From Desulfosalsimonas propionicica (GTDB lineage: Bacteria > Desulfobacterota > Desulfobacteria > Desulfobacterales > Desulfosalsimonadaceae), in NCBI RefSeq assembly GCF_013761005.1, contig NZ_JACDUS010000008.1, positions 62,001 through 126,000 on the forward strand: a stretch of 64,000 nucleotides of DNA, in the 5' to 3' direction. The notes beneath the pieces were generated by a model. It had not been told where the DNA came from. It did no database searches and was given only the letters and a program-made list of their open reading frames with translations. The position numbers and the translations under genes were made by a program. Below, piece after piece: positions 28,801 to 36,967 of the stretch (its first letter is position 1; every line of letters starts with the position of its first letter).

Positions 28801-28954
28801 CGGGCAATACGGCGCTGACATTGACAATGGGAAACTCCACGTCCGGATATTCCCGCACCGGCATCTGGTTGTAGCCAAACAACCCGAAAATGAAAATCAC
28901 CAAAAACAGCACCGTGGTCAATACAGGTCTGCGGATGCATAGATTCCAGATCAT
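25835..28954 (-). CDS. RND efflux transporter, inner-membrane permease
   Basis: 1039 residues, the usual HAE1 length. The layout is one N-terminal helix (PVLTTVLFLVIFIFGLF), a large periplasmic domain, helices 2-6, a second helix and periplasmic domain, and helices 8-12. The proton-relay Asp pair lies in VVGLVVDDAIVVLES, and the segment PLAGVGAFGALWAL is typical of TM helices. It exchanges protons for export of hydrophobic compounds, working with the MFP and TolC products upstream. The substrate is unknown. The second half keeps the essential TM10 Lys-type region by position, though I did not align it. Confidence 0.95.
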   Translation of the reverse strand: MIWNLCIRRPVLTTVLFLVIFIFGLFGYNQMPVREYPDVEFPIVNVSAVLPGADPEVIETEVVEPLEEQLNTIEGVKEIKSTSREQVGVVTVEFELYRDIDLAAQDVRDRVTRARPDMADDIEEPVIRKVDPDAQAVMWISLRGDKRWDPVSMTEYADTVIKNRLERLPGVGQIFIGGERKYAVRIRLDPDKLAGHNLTAREVVEKIQAQNIDIPSGRIESREREFLIKTEGRFADAAPFNDIIITHRNGSPVRLADVGEAVDGVENDRNVARYNTEPSVGLGVVKQSDANLVDVVERVRREMKSVEKDFLPGLRYQVASDDSEFISENINDLITTIFIATALVAVVILFFLGTIRGTVIAAITIPTSLLAGMAVIFYLGFSLNVLSLLGLILVVGLVVDDAIVVLESCYRHMEHGADAKPAARTGTTEIAFAAIANTLALLSVFIPVAFMPGMIGRFFFEFGLTVAVTVLASTFTALTLTPMLCSRYLRAPAAYARRPVVFRFTEVFFKTLEKIYNPILNAALRQRAVTVGIAVLALGAGLFFLTRLESEFVPSSDEGQFMIAYETVEGATLTNTDRYGKQIEEILSGVDEIRSFFMAIGMARTGPGKVNEGMVFVRLTHYSERDRNQQAIMAEVREKMDRLTGVRGYAIEGGGPVGAEAPLQVVLTHQDIEQLAGAQEQVMNWMRSQPDFTGVRADMKLNKPEVQAWVNRKQAEEMGITVAEIANTLRFVFGEPDITEIERQGERYDVITEIVERENIPDAINRIYLRNQDGQMVNMAHLVELEEGSGPSEIHHFNRARATTISSDLPPGVPLGRALSKVEGYIDTEVPAEFDSAITGQSRDFRESFFYLTMALVFAIVFIFLVMSGQFESFLHPLTILMALPLAGVGAFGALWALNMTINIFSFIGIIMLLGLVTKNAILLVDYTNVLVARGQPVMEATRQAARVRFRPVLMTAISTILGMAPIALGFGAGGEARAPMGVAISMGMFAATALTLLVIPVAYTLFDSLQTRILRHRVISLAAAGIAAALVIMYLVFR

Positions 28955-29022
28955 AATCGGTCAAATACCTTATATTCGTGTCCGGTGAAATCCGGACAAA
29001 ATTGAATCATAACATTCCGGGT

Positions 29023-30141
29023 TTATTCCGAACAGACTTCAGCGCCTTCGTATAGGGAAATATGGCCGGCCCGGACAATGGTTTCACCTTCTTCCAGCCC
29101 GCTTGTGATTTCAACGGTTCCGGGCCTGCGAAGGCCGATTTTCACTTCCCGGCCTTTGGCGCGGCCGTTTGCAATGACAAAGACCATATAGCCGGATCGC
29201 GTGGGGATCAAGGCTTCTTCCGGGATGGTGAGCACCCCTTCCCGGGTCCCGGAGATGAGTTCCACGGACGCAAATCCCCCCGGTCGAAGCTGGTTTTCCG
29301 GGTTGCCGGCTTGCGCCTGGATTCTTAAGCTCCGGGTGCCGGGGTCGATCTGCGGGTCGATGAAGTAAATGGTGCCGGCAAATTTTTCTTCCGGATAAGC
29401 CGGTGCGCTGATACGGATTTGCTGACCGACGCGGACCTGTCCCATATGGCGTTCCGGCACGGTGAAGCGGATTTTTAAACGGTCCACCTGGACAACACCG
29501 GTCAGTTGGGTCTCGGTGTCCACGAGTTGTCCGGCATCCACGTGATGAGCGCCTGCAAACCCGTCAAACGGCGCCCGGATTTTGGTGTCTTTTAGTGTTT
29601 CCCGGATGTTTTCGATTTCCGCCTGAATGCGTTTGACCTGGGCGCTCAGGGCCTGATACCGGGTGCGCGCTTCATCACGGGCTTCCTCGGTGCCCAGTTT
29701 TTGCTCATAGAGCCGCTGGCGGCGCTTAAACACCAGGCGGGCGTTTTCCAGGTTGGCCCGGGTCTCTTCCAGGGCGGCCTGCCGGGCATCGAGCTCAGCG
29801 CGGATCTTGGCGTCATCAATGGTAAAAAGCAGTTGTCCCTTTTTCACCCGCGCGCCTTCTTCAAACTCCACGGTTTCGATGATACCGCTGACTTCCGGGT
29901 ATACCTTCACGCTCTGAAAGGCCTCGATGCTGCCGATGCCGTTGATGATTTCCTCAAGATCGGCTGTTTCCACTTTGGTCCGGTCCACGCTGACGCATGA
30001 TTCAGACTCCTTGTCCTGCTGCCCGTCCTTTTGGCTGTTATCGGCGCCGCAGCCCCAGACCAGCAGCAGTGCCAGGATCAGGGCCGCAAGTCCCGGAGCC
30101 GTGCCGCAGGCCCGCCGCCTGTCTGCTCTATCCGTTTTCAT
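29023..30141 (-). CDS. RND efflux membrane-fusion (periplasmic adaptor) lipoprotein
   Basis: 372 residues. It starts with a signal sequence ending in LLLVWGCGADN, so it is probably lipid-anchored. It has a lipoyl-like half (YPEVSGIIETVEFEEGARVKKGQLLF), a helical hairpin (about 115-185), the returning lipoyl half (TKIRAPFDGFAGAHHVDAGQ) and β-barrel and membrane-proximal domains. It bridges the RND pump to TolC. Its 3' neighbour is the permease; its 5' end overlaps the TolC gene by 14 bases, so tolC-mfp-permease form one operon. Confidence 0.93.
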   Translation of the reverse strand: MKTDRADRRRACGTAPGLAALILALLLVWGCGADNSQKDGQQDKESESCVSVDRTKVETADLEEIINGIGSIEAFQSVKVYPEVSGIIETVEFEEGARVKKGQLLFTIDDAKIRAELDARQAALEETRANLENARLVFKRRQRLYEQKLGTEEARDEARTRYQALSAQVKRIQAEIENIRETLKDTKIRAPFDGFAGAHHVDAGQLVDTETQLTGVVQVDRLKIRFTVPERHMGQVRVGQQIRISAPAYPEEKFAGTIYFIDPQIDPGTRSLRIQAQAGNPENQLRPGGFASVELISGTREGVLTIPEEALIPTRSGYMVFVIANGRAKGREVKIGLRRPGTVEITSGLEEGETIVRAGHISLYEGAEVCSE

Positions 30142-31510
30142 TGAGAATCTCCTTTTCCAGCAGATCGCTTTGAAATGTTCCGGTTGCCAGATCCAGCCGG
30201 ATCAGGTCCAGCTGATAGGTGTAATAGGCCTGGGCAAGACGGTTTTCCGCTTCATTTAACGCGGTAAACGCATCCACCTGGTCCACGGCTGTCACCAGTC
30301 CTTCTTCGAACTGGGCAGAGACCTGCTCATAATTGCGTGTTGCAGAGCGCACCTGCTGTTTGAGCTGGTCAATGACTTTCTGCTGGGTTCTAATGTCGAG
30401 ATAAACACTGCGCACCTGGTTTCGAATCTCTTTTCGCAGCCGGCTGAGACTGTATTGGGCCTGGCTTTTCTCCGAGCGTGCGCGGTCGACCTCGGCGGTG
30501 GTCTGCCAGCCGGTAAACAGGGGGTAGGAAAGTACCAGGCTGGCGTTCCAGTCGTCATGCTCTCCGTAAAACAGGGACTCTTCATCTGTGCGGATATACT
30601 GGGCATTCAGGCTAAGGTTCGGGAAATAGTCAGCCTTCTCATAATCCACCCGTTGATCCGCAGCCTCAAGTTCTCTGGCGGCCTGATCAAAATCCGGGCG
30701 GTTGGCCAGGGCCCTGGAAAACAATTCTGAAATCGGCGCTGACCCAAATGATCGTTCAGAAGGCTCCCGGATCGGTCCGGCAATGGAGTCGATCCCCATT
30801 TCCAGGGCCAGGCGTTCCAGGGCAATGTCATACTGATTTTTGGCACGCTCCAGCTGCTCGCGGCTCTGAGCCACCTGGACTTCGGCGCGCAGCACATCGG
30901 TTTGGGTCAATATGCCGACCCGGAACTGGGCTTCGGCCCGGTCCAGCTGCTGAACAGCCCTTTTTAATGCATTTTCGGCGATTTCAATGGCCCTTCGCCC
31001 CAGCAGCGCCTCGTAATACTGGACGCTGACCTGGTATAAAATTTCCTGCACCCGCCTCAAATGGCGGAACCTGGATCCTTCATAATAATGTTGCGCAATT
31101 TTTCTGGCGGACCAGACTTTGCCCCACTGGTAGATGTGCTGATCGAGCTGCAGGGTCAGGGTGTTATAGTTGTCCGGGGATGACAGCGAGGAAATTCCTC
31201 CGCCCGCCGATGATCTGCCCAGATCCGAGTCCTTTTGCCGGTTGTGGGCCCCGCGCAGGCTGAGCTGGGGATAGAGATTGGAAGTGGCCGAGGTGATATC
31301 GGTTCTGGCGTTGACCAGGTCCTGTTGGGAAATGCCCACCTGTTCATTTTCCTCTAATGCGGTTTGAAATGCCTGTTCAAGGGTTAAGCCCGGGGTTTGC
31401 CCGGGGGCCGTGGCGGTCTGCCCGGCTTTTGCCATGCCGCAAGTCAGCATGAGCATCAAAGCTGCCACAGTGAAAATAAGGCTGGTTTTTTTCATGGATT
31501 GCCCCTGCAT
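30128..31510 (-). CDS. TolC-family outer-membrane efflux protein
   Basis: 460 residues. A signal peptide (MKKTSLIFTVAALML, cleaved near AKAGQ) precedes two copies of the OEP repeat, with helical periplasmic segments (for example AEAQFRVGILTQTDVLRAE). It forms the trimeric outer-membrane channel of the tripartite pump. I keep the ATG at 31510, which has AAGGA 7 bases upstream; the ATG at 31495 has AGGGGC and gives a tidier signal peptide. The 3' end overlaps the adaptor gene by 14 bases. Confidence 0.92.
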   Translation of the reverse strand: MQGQSMKKTSLIFTVAALMLMLTCGMAKAGQTATAPGQTPGLTLEQAFQTALEENEQVGISQQDLVNARTDITSATSNLYPQLSLRGAHNRQKDSDLGRSSAGGGISSLSSPDNYNTLTLQLDQHIYQWGKVWSARKIAQHYYEGSRFRHLRRVQEILYQVSVQYYEALLGRRAIEIAENALKRAVQQLDRAEAQFRVGILTQTDVLRAEVQVAQSREQLERAKNQYDIALERLALEMGIDSIAGPIREPSERSFGSAPISELFSRALANRPDFDQAARELEAADQRVDYEKADYFPNLSLNAQYIRTDEESLFYGEHDDWNASLVLSYPLFTGWQTTAEVDRARSEKSQAQYSLSRLRKEIRNQVRSVYLDIRTQQKVIDQLKQQVRSATRNYEQVSAQFEEGLVTAVDQVDAFTALNEAENRLAQAYYTYQLDLIRLDLATGTFQSDLLEKEILNENG

Positions 31511-31525
31511 GTCATTGTCCTTGTT

Positions 31526-32146
31526 CTATTTGTCACCTGTTTTGAAGCGATTTGAAACCGTTTGGCAGTTTTGTTCGCCGGGGGTAAGCGCTCTTCGGCA
31601 AAAGGCAATGGCCCCTTCGGTCAGGTGCGGGGTATTGATGGCTTTTGTCAGATTCATATGTGTTATGCCGAAAATCAGGCTGTGAATAACCGAGGCGGTT
31701 TCGTTGATATTTTTACAAGCAATGCTTCCGTCGGCAAGTCCGGTTTCCAGGCTTTTTTCAATCAGACCGATGACCTGCTGCTGAAGGGATGCAATCAGGG
31801 TTGTTTCCGGATCTGACGCCTCCACCGGGTCGGGGAAAAATCGTTGAAAAATCCGGATCTGCTGGATGTGATCCCGGCTGAAGTTTTCGTTAAACCGGAT
31901 GATGGCCTCGATTCCGGCGATTCCGGTGGTTTTTCGGGCAAGGACGTTTTTTAGATTGTGCAGGTACTCTTCCCCGGCCATGGAAAAAATTTCATGAATG
32001 ATGCCCCGTTTGTTTTTAAAATGATAAAACAGGGTGCCATGGGCCACGCCGGCGTCTTCAGCGATCTCGGCCGTGGAGGTCTCGGCAAAGCCCTTTTGGG
32101 CAAAAAGTCGGGTGGCGGATTCAATAATTGCCTGTTTACGGCCCAC
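31526..32146 (-). CDS. TetR-family transcriptional regulator
   Basis: 206 residues. The N-terminal helix-turn-helix is classical: IIESATRLFAQKGF, TSTAEIAEDAGVAHGTLF, YHFKNKRGI. The C-terminal ligand domain is more divergent. It lies first in the efflux operon, 15 bases upstream of tolC, and probably represses it. The start used is GTG (32146). A 26-bp imperfect palindrome is just upstream, overlapping a TTGACA, and is the best candidate for its operator. The inducer is not evident. Confidence 0.85.
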   Translation of the reverse strand: MGRKQAIIESATRLFAQKGFAETSTAEIAEDAGVAHGTLFYHFKNKRGIIHEIFSMAGEEYLHNLKNVLARKTTGIAGIEAIIRFNENFSRDHIQQIRIFQRFFPDPVEASDPETTLIASLQQQVIGLIEKSLETGLADGSIACKNINETASVIHSLIFGITHMNLTKAINTPHLTEGAIAFCRRALTPGEQNCQTVSNRFKTGDK

Positions 32147-32218
32147 GGGTTCGCCTTTTTGGGTTGCGGTAGAGTTGAATTTTTTATTTCATGCAAATGG
32201 AGGTTTGATTTTTTTCAG

Positions 32219-32244
32219 AAACTGAGTGAGTTGTCAATCAGTTT
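32219..32244 (-). promoter_or_regulatory. Predicted TetR operator overlapping the efflux-operon promoter
   Basis: An imperfect palindrome reads AAACTGA-n-TGA-n5-TCA-n-TCAGTTT (arms of 10 matched bases each). On the minus strand TTGACA sits inside it (32237-32232), about 85 bases upstream of the regulator start. Repression by the adjacent TetR protein is inferred. Confidence 0.5.
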
Positions 32245-32274
32245 TTTCAGTGTTATTTTTTCAGCCCGAAGATT

Positions 32275-32313
32275 GATGGCACCGTAAAAAGTCTGATTTC
32301 AGATGGTGCCATC
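32275..32313. repeat. Second copy of the dispersed palindromic repeat
   Basis: GATGGCACC ... GGTGCCATC form perfect 9-bp arms around a 21-base core. In inverse orientation it is identical over 36 bases to 8897-8932. It lies between moaA and the efflux operon and has no coding capacity. Confidence 0.7.
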
Positions 32314-32331
32314 AAGATCCCGGAACCGGAA

Positions 32332-33333
32332 TTATCCACCGATGGTGTTCATGCGGTTGAGACCGGTGGCTTGCCGGGTCTGGAGATTATGCTGTTCGGG
32401 CTTGCTGGCCACGGCTTCGAGAAAAATGCCGGCCAGGGTTTTGTCGGAAACCTTGTTTCGCAGGGCGGTTTTGATGTCCGTGGTTTGGTTGGAAAGCAGG
32501 CAGGCGCGCAGCCGCCCGTCGGCTGTCAGGCGCAGCCGGTTGCATTCCCGGCAGAAATGCCGGCTCACGGCAGTAATCAGGCCGATTTCACCCAATGCTC
32601 CGGCAAACCGGTATCGCCTGGCCGGTCCGTCATTTTTCTGCCGGTTCACCGGTTCCAGCGGCGCAACACGCTGGAGGCGATTGTGGATTTCGGGTGCGAG
32701 CAGAGGTGTATGGTCGGAAAAGGAGGCTTCCCCGAAAGGCATCTGTTCAATGAAGCGCACATGTACGGGGTATGCATACGTCAGCCGGGCAAGCTCGGTG
32801 AGTTCATTGTCGTTGACCCCGTTTAAGGCCACCGCGTTGATTTTTACCGGGGAGAAACCCATTTCCAGGGCGGTTTCAATGCTGTCCCATACCCGCGAAA
32901 AAGCGTGCACGCCGGTAATCTGCTTGTATTTTTCCGGCTGCAGGGTATCCAAACTGATGTTGAGCCGCCGGATGCCAATTTCCCGGAGCCTGGGCAAATG
33001 ACGCTTTAACATCACGCCGTTGGTCGTCACGGAAATGTCGGATAAACCCGGTATTCGGGTCAGTTCTTCGAGAAAATCGCAGCAGCCCTTGCGTACGAAA
33101 GGTTCGCCGCCCGTAACGCGCGCCTTGACAATGCCGAGACTGACCCCGACGCGGACCACGCGGAGGATCTCCTCGTAGCGAAGAATGGATTCATGGGGCA
33201 TCTTCTCAATTGGCCAGCCCGGGGCGCAATAACAGCAGCGCAGGTTGCAGCGGTCCGTGATGGAGATTCGCAGATAGTTTATATGGCGGTGATAAGAATC
33301 GACCAGGGTTTGTTGCGGCAATGAGTTGTGCAT
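32332..33333 (-). CDS. moaA: GTP 3',8-cyclase, molybdenum cofactor biosynthesis
   Basis: 333 residues. It is a radical-SAM enzyme for the first step of molybdopterin synthesis, GTP to 3',8-cyclo-GTP. The SAM cluster motif is CNLRCCYC; the C-terminal cluster is in CRECNRLRLTADGRLRACLL; and the C-terminus ends in GG as needed for activity. The frame extends to 33474, but the family start is MHNSLPQQT at 33333. It has no moaC or moaE next to it. Molybdenum or tungsten enzymes (such as formate dehydrogenase) would need it but are not in the window. Confidence 0.95.
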   Translation of the reverse strand: MHNSLPQQTLVDSYHRHINYLRISITDRCNLRCCYCAPGWPIEKMPHESILRYEEILRVVRVGVSLGIVKARVTGGEPFVRKGCCDFLEELTRIPGLSDISVTTNGVMLKRHLPRLREIGIRRLNISLDTLQPEKYKQITGVHAFSRVWDSIETALEMGFSPVKINAVALNGVNDNELTELARLTYAYPVHVRFIEQMPFGEASFSDHTPLLAPEIHNRLQRVAPLEPVNRQKNDGPARRYRFAGALGEIGLITAVSRHFCRECNRLRLTADGRLRACLLSNQTTDIKTALRNKVSDKTLAGIFLEAVASKPEQHNLQTRQATGLNRMNTIGG

Positions 33334-33377
33334 AAGTAAAATTGTCGTTTGGGTAAGGTTGAGACCGGCATAACAGG

Positions 33378-33395
33378 CCGGAAAAATTTTTCCGG
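33378..33395. promoter_or_regulatory. Perfect 18-bp palindrome upstream of moaA
   Basis: CCGGAAAAATTTTTCCGG lies 45 bases upstream of the moaA start and 232 bases before the Fur-FeoA gene. It is flanked by further GGCC/CCGG inverted repeats. It could be a protein-binding site or a leader hairpin; nothing in the sequence decides which. Confidence 0.35.
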
Positions 33396-33541
33396 AACCG
33401 GGCCGGTTTGATTGTATTTGCACCGGAGCGTCTTTCTGGCAGGAAACTATACCATATTCTTCAGGCAGGTCCATGAAAAAACCGTCTTTACTTTGGAACC
33501 AGGCAACTTATTATTGTACCAATGAAAAATGTTTGGCAGTA

Positions 33542-33568
33542 TTGACAATGTCGACCTGATTGTATTAA
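33542..33568 (+). promoter_or_regulatory. Possible promoter of the fur-feo operon
   Basis: TTGACA (33542-33547), 15-base spacer, TATTAA (33563-33568), 59 bases upstream of the start. The spacing is short, and I could not see a convincing Fur box. Confidence 0.35.
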
Positions 33569-33626
33569 TGGAAAGTTTTTGAATTCGGCGTTGTTTTCAA
33601 CGAAACCATATTGGCAGGGACCCCCG

Positions 33627-34343
33627 ATGGCACATGTTCACAAGTACGAGCGACAGCAGTTTGAAAAATTGTTTCGCCAGGAGCAGATTGATCATCTTGA
33701 TAAACGCCTGCAGATTCTTGACGCGTTTTTGCAGATCGAAGGCCATGTGACCGCCGGACTGCTTGAACAAAAGCTGCAGGAGAAACACGGAGATCAGTTT
33801 TCAGAAAATTTTGTCACCGAAACCCTGGAGCTGATGTGCCGGTTCGGATTTGCCCGGAAAAACCGTTTTCAAAACGGCGAAGCACAGTATGAGCACCGGC
33901 ATCTGGGCCACCATCACGATCACATGATATGTACCAAGTGCGGCCGGGTCATAGAGTTTGAAAATCAGCATATAGAAGCGCTGCAGCAGGAAGTGGCCCA
34001 TTCGTACGGATTTCATCTTCTCCAGCATCGCCTGGAAATGTACGGCATTTGTTCTGACTGCATGCAGCAACGGATGCATCAGATGCCGCTGTATGCGGCC
34101 AAGCCCGGAGAGCGGGTTGTGATAACGGAATTGACCGGCGGCAGCAGTTCCAGGCTGCGCCTGATGAGCATGGGGCTGCGCGTTGATGACCATGTAGAAA
34201 TCATTACCAATTACGGCCGGGGCCAGGTGGTGGTGGCAGCGGGCAATCAGCGTTACGTACTTGGCCGGGGCCTGGCCGGCAAAATTATCGTGGAGCCGCA
34301 GGCCGGAAAAAATTCCGGGAAGGGCGCAGATGCCGCCCGATAG
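33627..34343 (+). CDS. Fur-family regulator fused to a C-terminal FeoA domain
   Basis: 238 residues. Residues about 1-150 are Fur: a winged helix (LQIEGHVTAGLLEQKLQ), the metal site HRHLGHHHDHM and two CxxC pairs (CTKCGR, CSDC). Residues about 153-228 are a FeoA/SH3-like domain (KPGERVVITELTGGSS, LRLMSMGLRVDDHVEI, VLGRGLAGKIIV). Fur regulates iron genes with Fe(II); FeoA binds FeoB's transport machinery. The start with AGGGA 7 bases upstream is firm; the open frame from 33579 is not used. It lies 87 bases before feoA and feoB. The join is in one frame with no gap, so it is a real fusion. Confidence 0.9.
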   Translation: MAHVHKYERQQFEKLFRQEQIDHLDKRLQILDAFLQIEGHVTAGLLEQKLQEKHGDQFSENFVTETLELMCRFGFARKNRFQNGEAQYEHRHLGHHHDHMICTKCGRVIEFENQHIEALQQEVAHSYGFHLLQHRLEMYGICSDCMQQRMHQMPLYAAKPGERVVITELTGGSSSRLRLMSMGLRVDDHVEIITNYGRGQVVVAAGNQRYVLGRGLAGKIIVEPQAGKNSGKGADAAR

Positions 34344-34430
34344 TTTATGGACCTGATAGCAAACCCAATGCCCTGACCCAAAACTGGAATTGGCCCGGGC
34401 AATGCGATATAGAATGGAGAAAATGCCGGC

Positions 34431-34670
34431 ATGCGTTTGAGCGAGATGAGAGAGGGACAGTCCGGAAGGATTGTATCCGTAGGCGGGGATATGCGGCTTC
34501 GGCGGCGGATTCTGGAAATGGGACTGACCCGGGACTCAAAATTTTATATTGAAAAATATGCGCCATTGCGTGATCCCCTTGAGCTCACCACCCGCGGGAT
34601 GCATGTTTCTTTGCGTGTAAAGGAGGCCATGGCCATTACCGTGGAACCCCTGGAGACGGACCATGGCTGA
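34431..34670 (+). CDS. feoA: Ferrous iron transport protein A
   Basis: 79 residues, a stand-alone FeoA/SH3-like domain (MREGQSGRIVSVGGD, LRRRILEMGLTRDSKF, VSLRVKEAMAITVEP). It is a small cytoplasmic partner of FeoB. Its stop overlaps the feoB start by 8 bases. It is the second FeoA-type domain in this operon, the first being fused to Fur. Confidence 0.9.
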   Translation: MRLSEMREGQSGRIVSVGGDMRLRRRILEMGLTRDSKFYIEKYAPLRDPLELTTRGMHVSLRVKEAMAITVEPLETDHG

Positions 34671-36843
34671 AAAAAACATAAGAATCGCCCTAACCGGAAA
34701 TCCCAATTCAGGCAAAACCACCATTTTTAATCATCTCACCGGCACGCGCCAGAAAGTGGGCAACTGGCCGGGGGTGACTGTGGAGAAAAAGGAAGGCGAT
34801 GTTGAAAAATTCGGCTGCCATTTAAAAATTGTCGATTTGCCCGGCACCTACAGTCTTACCCCTTTTTCCATTGAAGAAATCGTGGCACGCAATTACATAC
34901 TGGATGAAAATCCGGATGTGGTCATCGACATCATCGACGCCTCCAACCTGGAGCGCAGCCTGTACCTGGCCAATCAGCTGCGGGAATTGAACTGTAAGGT
35001 GATTTTTGCCTTAAACATGGCAGACCTGGCGCTTGCCAGGGGGTATAAAATCGATGCGGCCAAACTTTCCGAACTGCTGGGCGTGCCCGTGGTGTTTACC
35101 GTGGGCAACAAGGGGCAGGGCCTTGATGATCTGATGAAGACGGCTGTGGAATCCGCACAAATCGATGTCTGTATCCCGGAAACCCGAAAAGTTCGTTACT
35201 CCAACGATATAGAAAAGGCCATTGCTGAGCTCCGCACTGCAATCGAAGAACGCACCGGGCCGGATTTTCCCTATGACCGGCGATGGACGGCCGTCAAGCT
35301 GCTGGAAGATGACACCATAATCCGGCAGCGGCTGGATGAACTTCTGGGCCAGGACAGCCGTGAACTCATGGAAGCCGCGGGCCGGCTCCGGGCCCGGTTG
35401 ACCGATTTGTTCCATGAGGAACCGGAGATTGTGCTCACAGATGAGCGCTATGGGTTTATCGCGGGTATTATCAAGGAGGTGATGATATCCTCCACCCGCC
35501 GGCGGGTGGATGTTTCCCGCAATATTGATATGGTGCTGACCAATCGGTTTCTGGGATTCCCCATTTTTATTTTTTTTATCTGGGCAATGTTTCAGATCAC
35601 CTTTACCCTCGGAGCCTATCCCATGGAATGGCTGGAAGCCGGCATCGGGATGATTTCCGGCGGCCTCGATGCAATGCTGCCGCCGGGAGTTGTGAAAAGT
35701 TTTCTGCTTGACGGGGTCATTGCCGGGGTGGGCAGCGTGCTGGTTTTTTTGCCCAATATTTTGCTGCTGTTTTTTTGCATTGCGCTTTTTGAGGATACCG
35801 GGTACATGGCGCGGGCCGCTTTTTTAATGGACCGGATCATGCATTTGATCGGGCTCCACGGCAAATCGTTTATCCCCATGCTCATGGGATTTGGCTGCAA
35901 TGTGCCGGCGATTATGGCGGCCCGGACCCTGGAAAGTCCCAAGGACCGAATTTTAACGGTGATGATCACCCCTTTTATGTCCTGCTCGGCCCGGCTTCCG
36001 GTTTATATCGTGCTGGCCGGCACCTTTTTTGCCGCCCACGCCGGCACCGTGATATTCCTGCTGTATCTCACCGGCATTGCTGTGGCCATTTTAACGGGCC
36101 GGCTTTTGCGGAGTTTTTTGCTCACCGGAGCCGATGCCCCGTTTGTCATGGAACTGCCGCCCTACCGGGTGCCCATGCTCAAAAGCCTCTTGATTCACAT
36201 GTGGGACCGGGCCAAGATGTTTTTAAAGAAAATGGGCGGCATTATTCTTGTGGGATCCATTATCATCTGGGTTTTGTCCGCCTATCCGAAAAATATCGAT
36301 TATGATGTGGACTACCAGGCCCGGATTCAGGCGGTAAATCAGCAATATGCGGCGCAGATCGCCGATGCCGGACCGCAGCAGAAGCAGGGCCTCAAACAGC
36401 AGCAGCAGCAGCAAATCGATCGTCTCCAGCGGGAAAAACAGGTGGAACATGCCGAAAAATCCTACCTTGGCCGTATCGGTCAGGTGATGAGTCCGGTCTT
36501 TGAGCCCATCGGCATTGAGTGGCGTGGCAGTGTGGCGATTCTCACCGGTTTTGTGGCCAAGGAAATCGTGGTCAGCACCCTGGGGGTTTTGTACGCCGTA
36601 AAAGGCGAAACCGATTCCGAGGCCCTGCGTCGGGCATTGCAACGTTCCGGGATGACTCCGCTTTCCGCATTGTCCCTGATGGTTTTTGTCCTTCTCTACA
36701 TCCCCTGCCTGGCCACTGTTGCCGCCATTGCCAGAGAGACCGGATCGGTCCGGTGGGCCTTTCTGAGTGTGGCCCACACCACGGCGGTGGCATGGACGGC
36801 TTCGTTTGTTGTTTACCAGGGCGGCGGGTTATTGGTGGGATGA
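34663..36843 (+). CDS. feoB: Ferrous iron transport protein B
   Basis: 726 residues. It is the Fe(II) permease of the inner membrane. The N-terminal G domain has G1 TGNPNSGKTT, G3 VDLPGTYSL and G4 NMAD; a helical GDI-like region follows, then about 8-10 membrane helices with the conserved CARLPV-like motif seen here as SCSARLPVYIV. A charged, Gln-rich insert (QGLKQQQQQQIDRLQREK, about residues 565-600) lies between two membrane segments, with a predicted coiled coil. The gene overlaps feoA and shares its operon. Confidence 0.95.
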   Translation: MAEKNIRIALTGNPNSGKTTIFNHLTGTRQKVGNWPGVTVEKKEGDVEKFGCHLKIVDLPGTYSLTPFSIEEIVARNYILDENPDVVIDIIDASNLERSLYLANQLRELNCKVIFALNMADLALARGYKIDAAKLSELLGVPVVFTVGNKGQGLDDLMKTAVESAQIDVCIPETRKVRYSNDIEKAIAELRTAIEERTGPDFPYDRRWTAVKLLEDDTIIRQRLDELLGQDSRELMEAAGRLRARLTDLFHEEPEIVLTDERYGFIAGIIKEVMISSTRRRVDVSRNIDMVLTNRFLGFPIFIFFIWAMFQITFTLGAYPMEWLEAGIGMISGGLDAMLPPGVVKSFLLDGVIAGVGSVLVFLPNILLLFFCIALFEDTGYMARAAFLMDRIMHLIGLHGKSFIPMLMGFGCNVPAIMAARTLESPKDRILTVMITPFMSCSARLPVYIVLAGTFFAAHAGTVIFLLYLTGIAVAILTGRLLRSFLLTGADAPFVMELPPYRVPMLKSLLIHMWDRAKMFLKKMGGIILVGSIIIWVLSAYPKNIDYDVDYQARIQAVNQQYAAQIADAGPQQKQGLKQQQQQQIDRLQREKQVEHAEKSYLGRIGQVMSPVFEPIGIEWRGSVAILTGFVAKEIVVSTLGVLYAVKGETDSEALRRALQRSGMTPLSALSLMVFVLLYIPCLATVAAIARETGSVRWAFLSVAHTTAVAWTASFVVYQGGGLLVG

Positions 36844-36967
36844 GCGAAAGAAGTGGTGCTGATTTTGGGTTAATGCTCAAAATCCTTGCGTGTAGGACTG
36901 CTCATGGGTTATGTGTAAACAAGAACTGAATTGCAATAAAAATCGCGACACCATTATCGGAGAAGTT

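Noticed and set aside
33530-33626. Fur box upstream of the Fur-FeoA gene
   Set aside because: AT-rich sequence is present but no convincing GATAAT-type 19-mer; I would not call one by eye.
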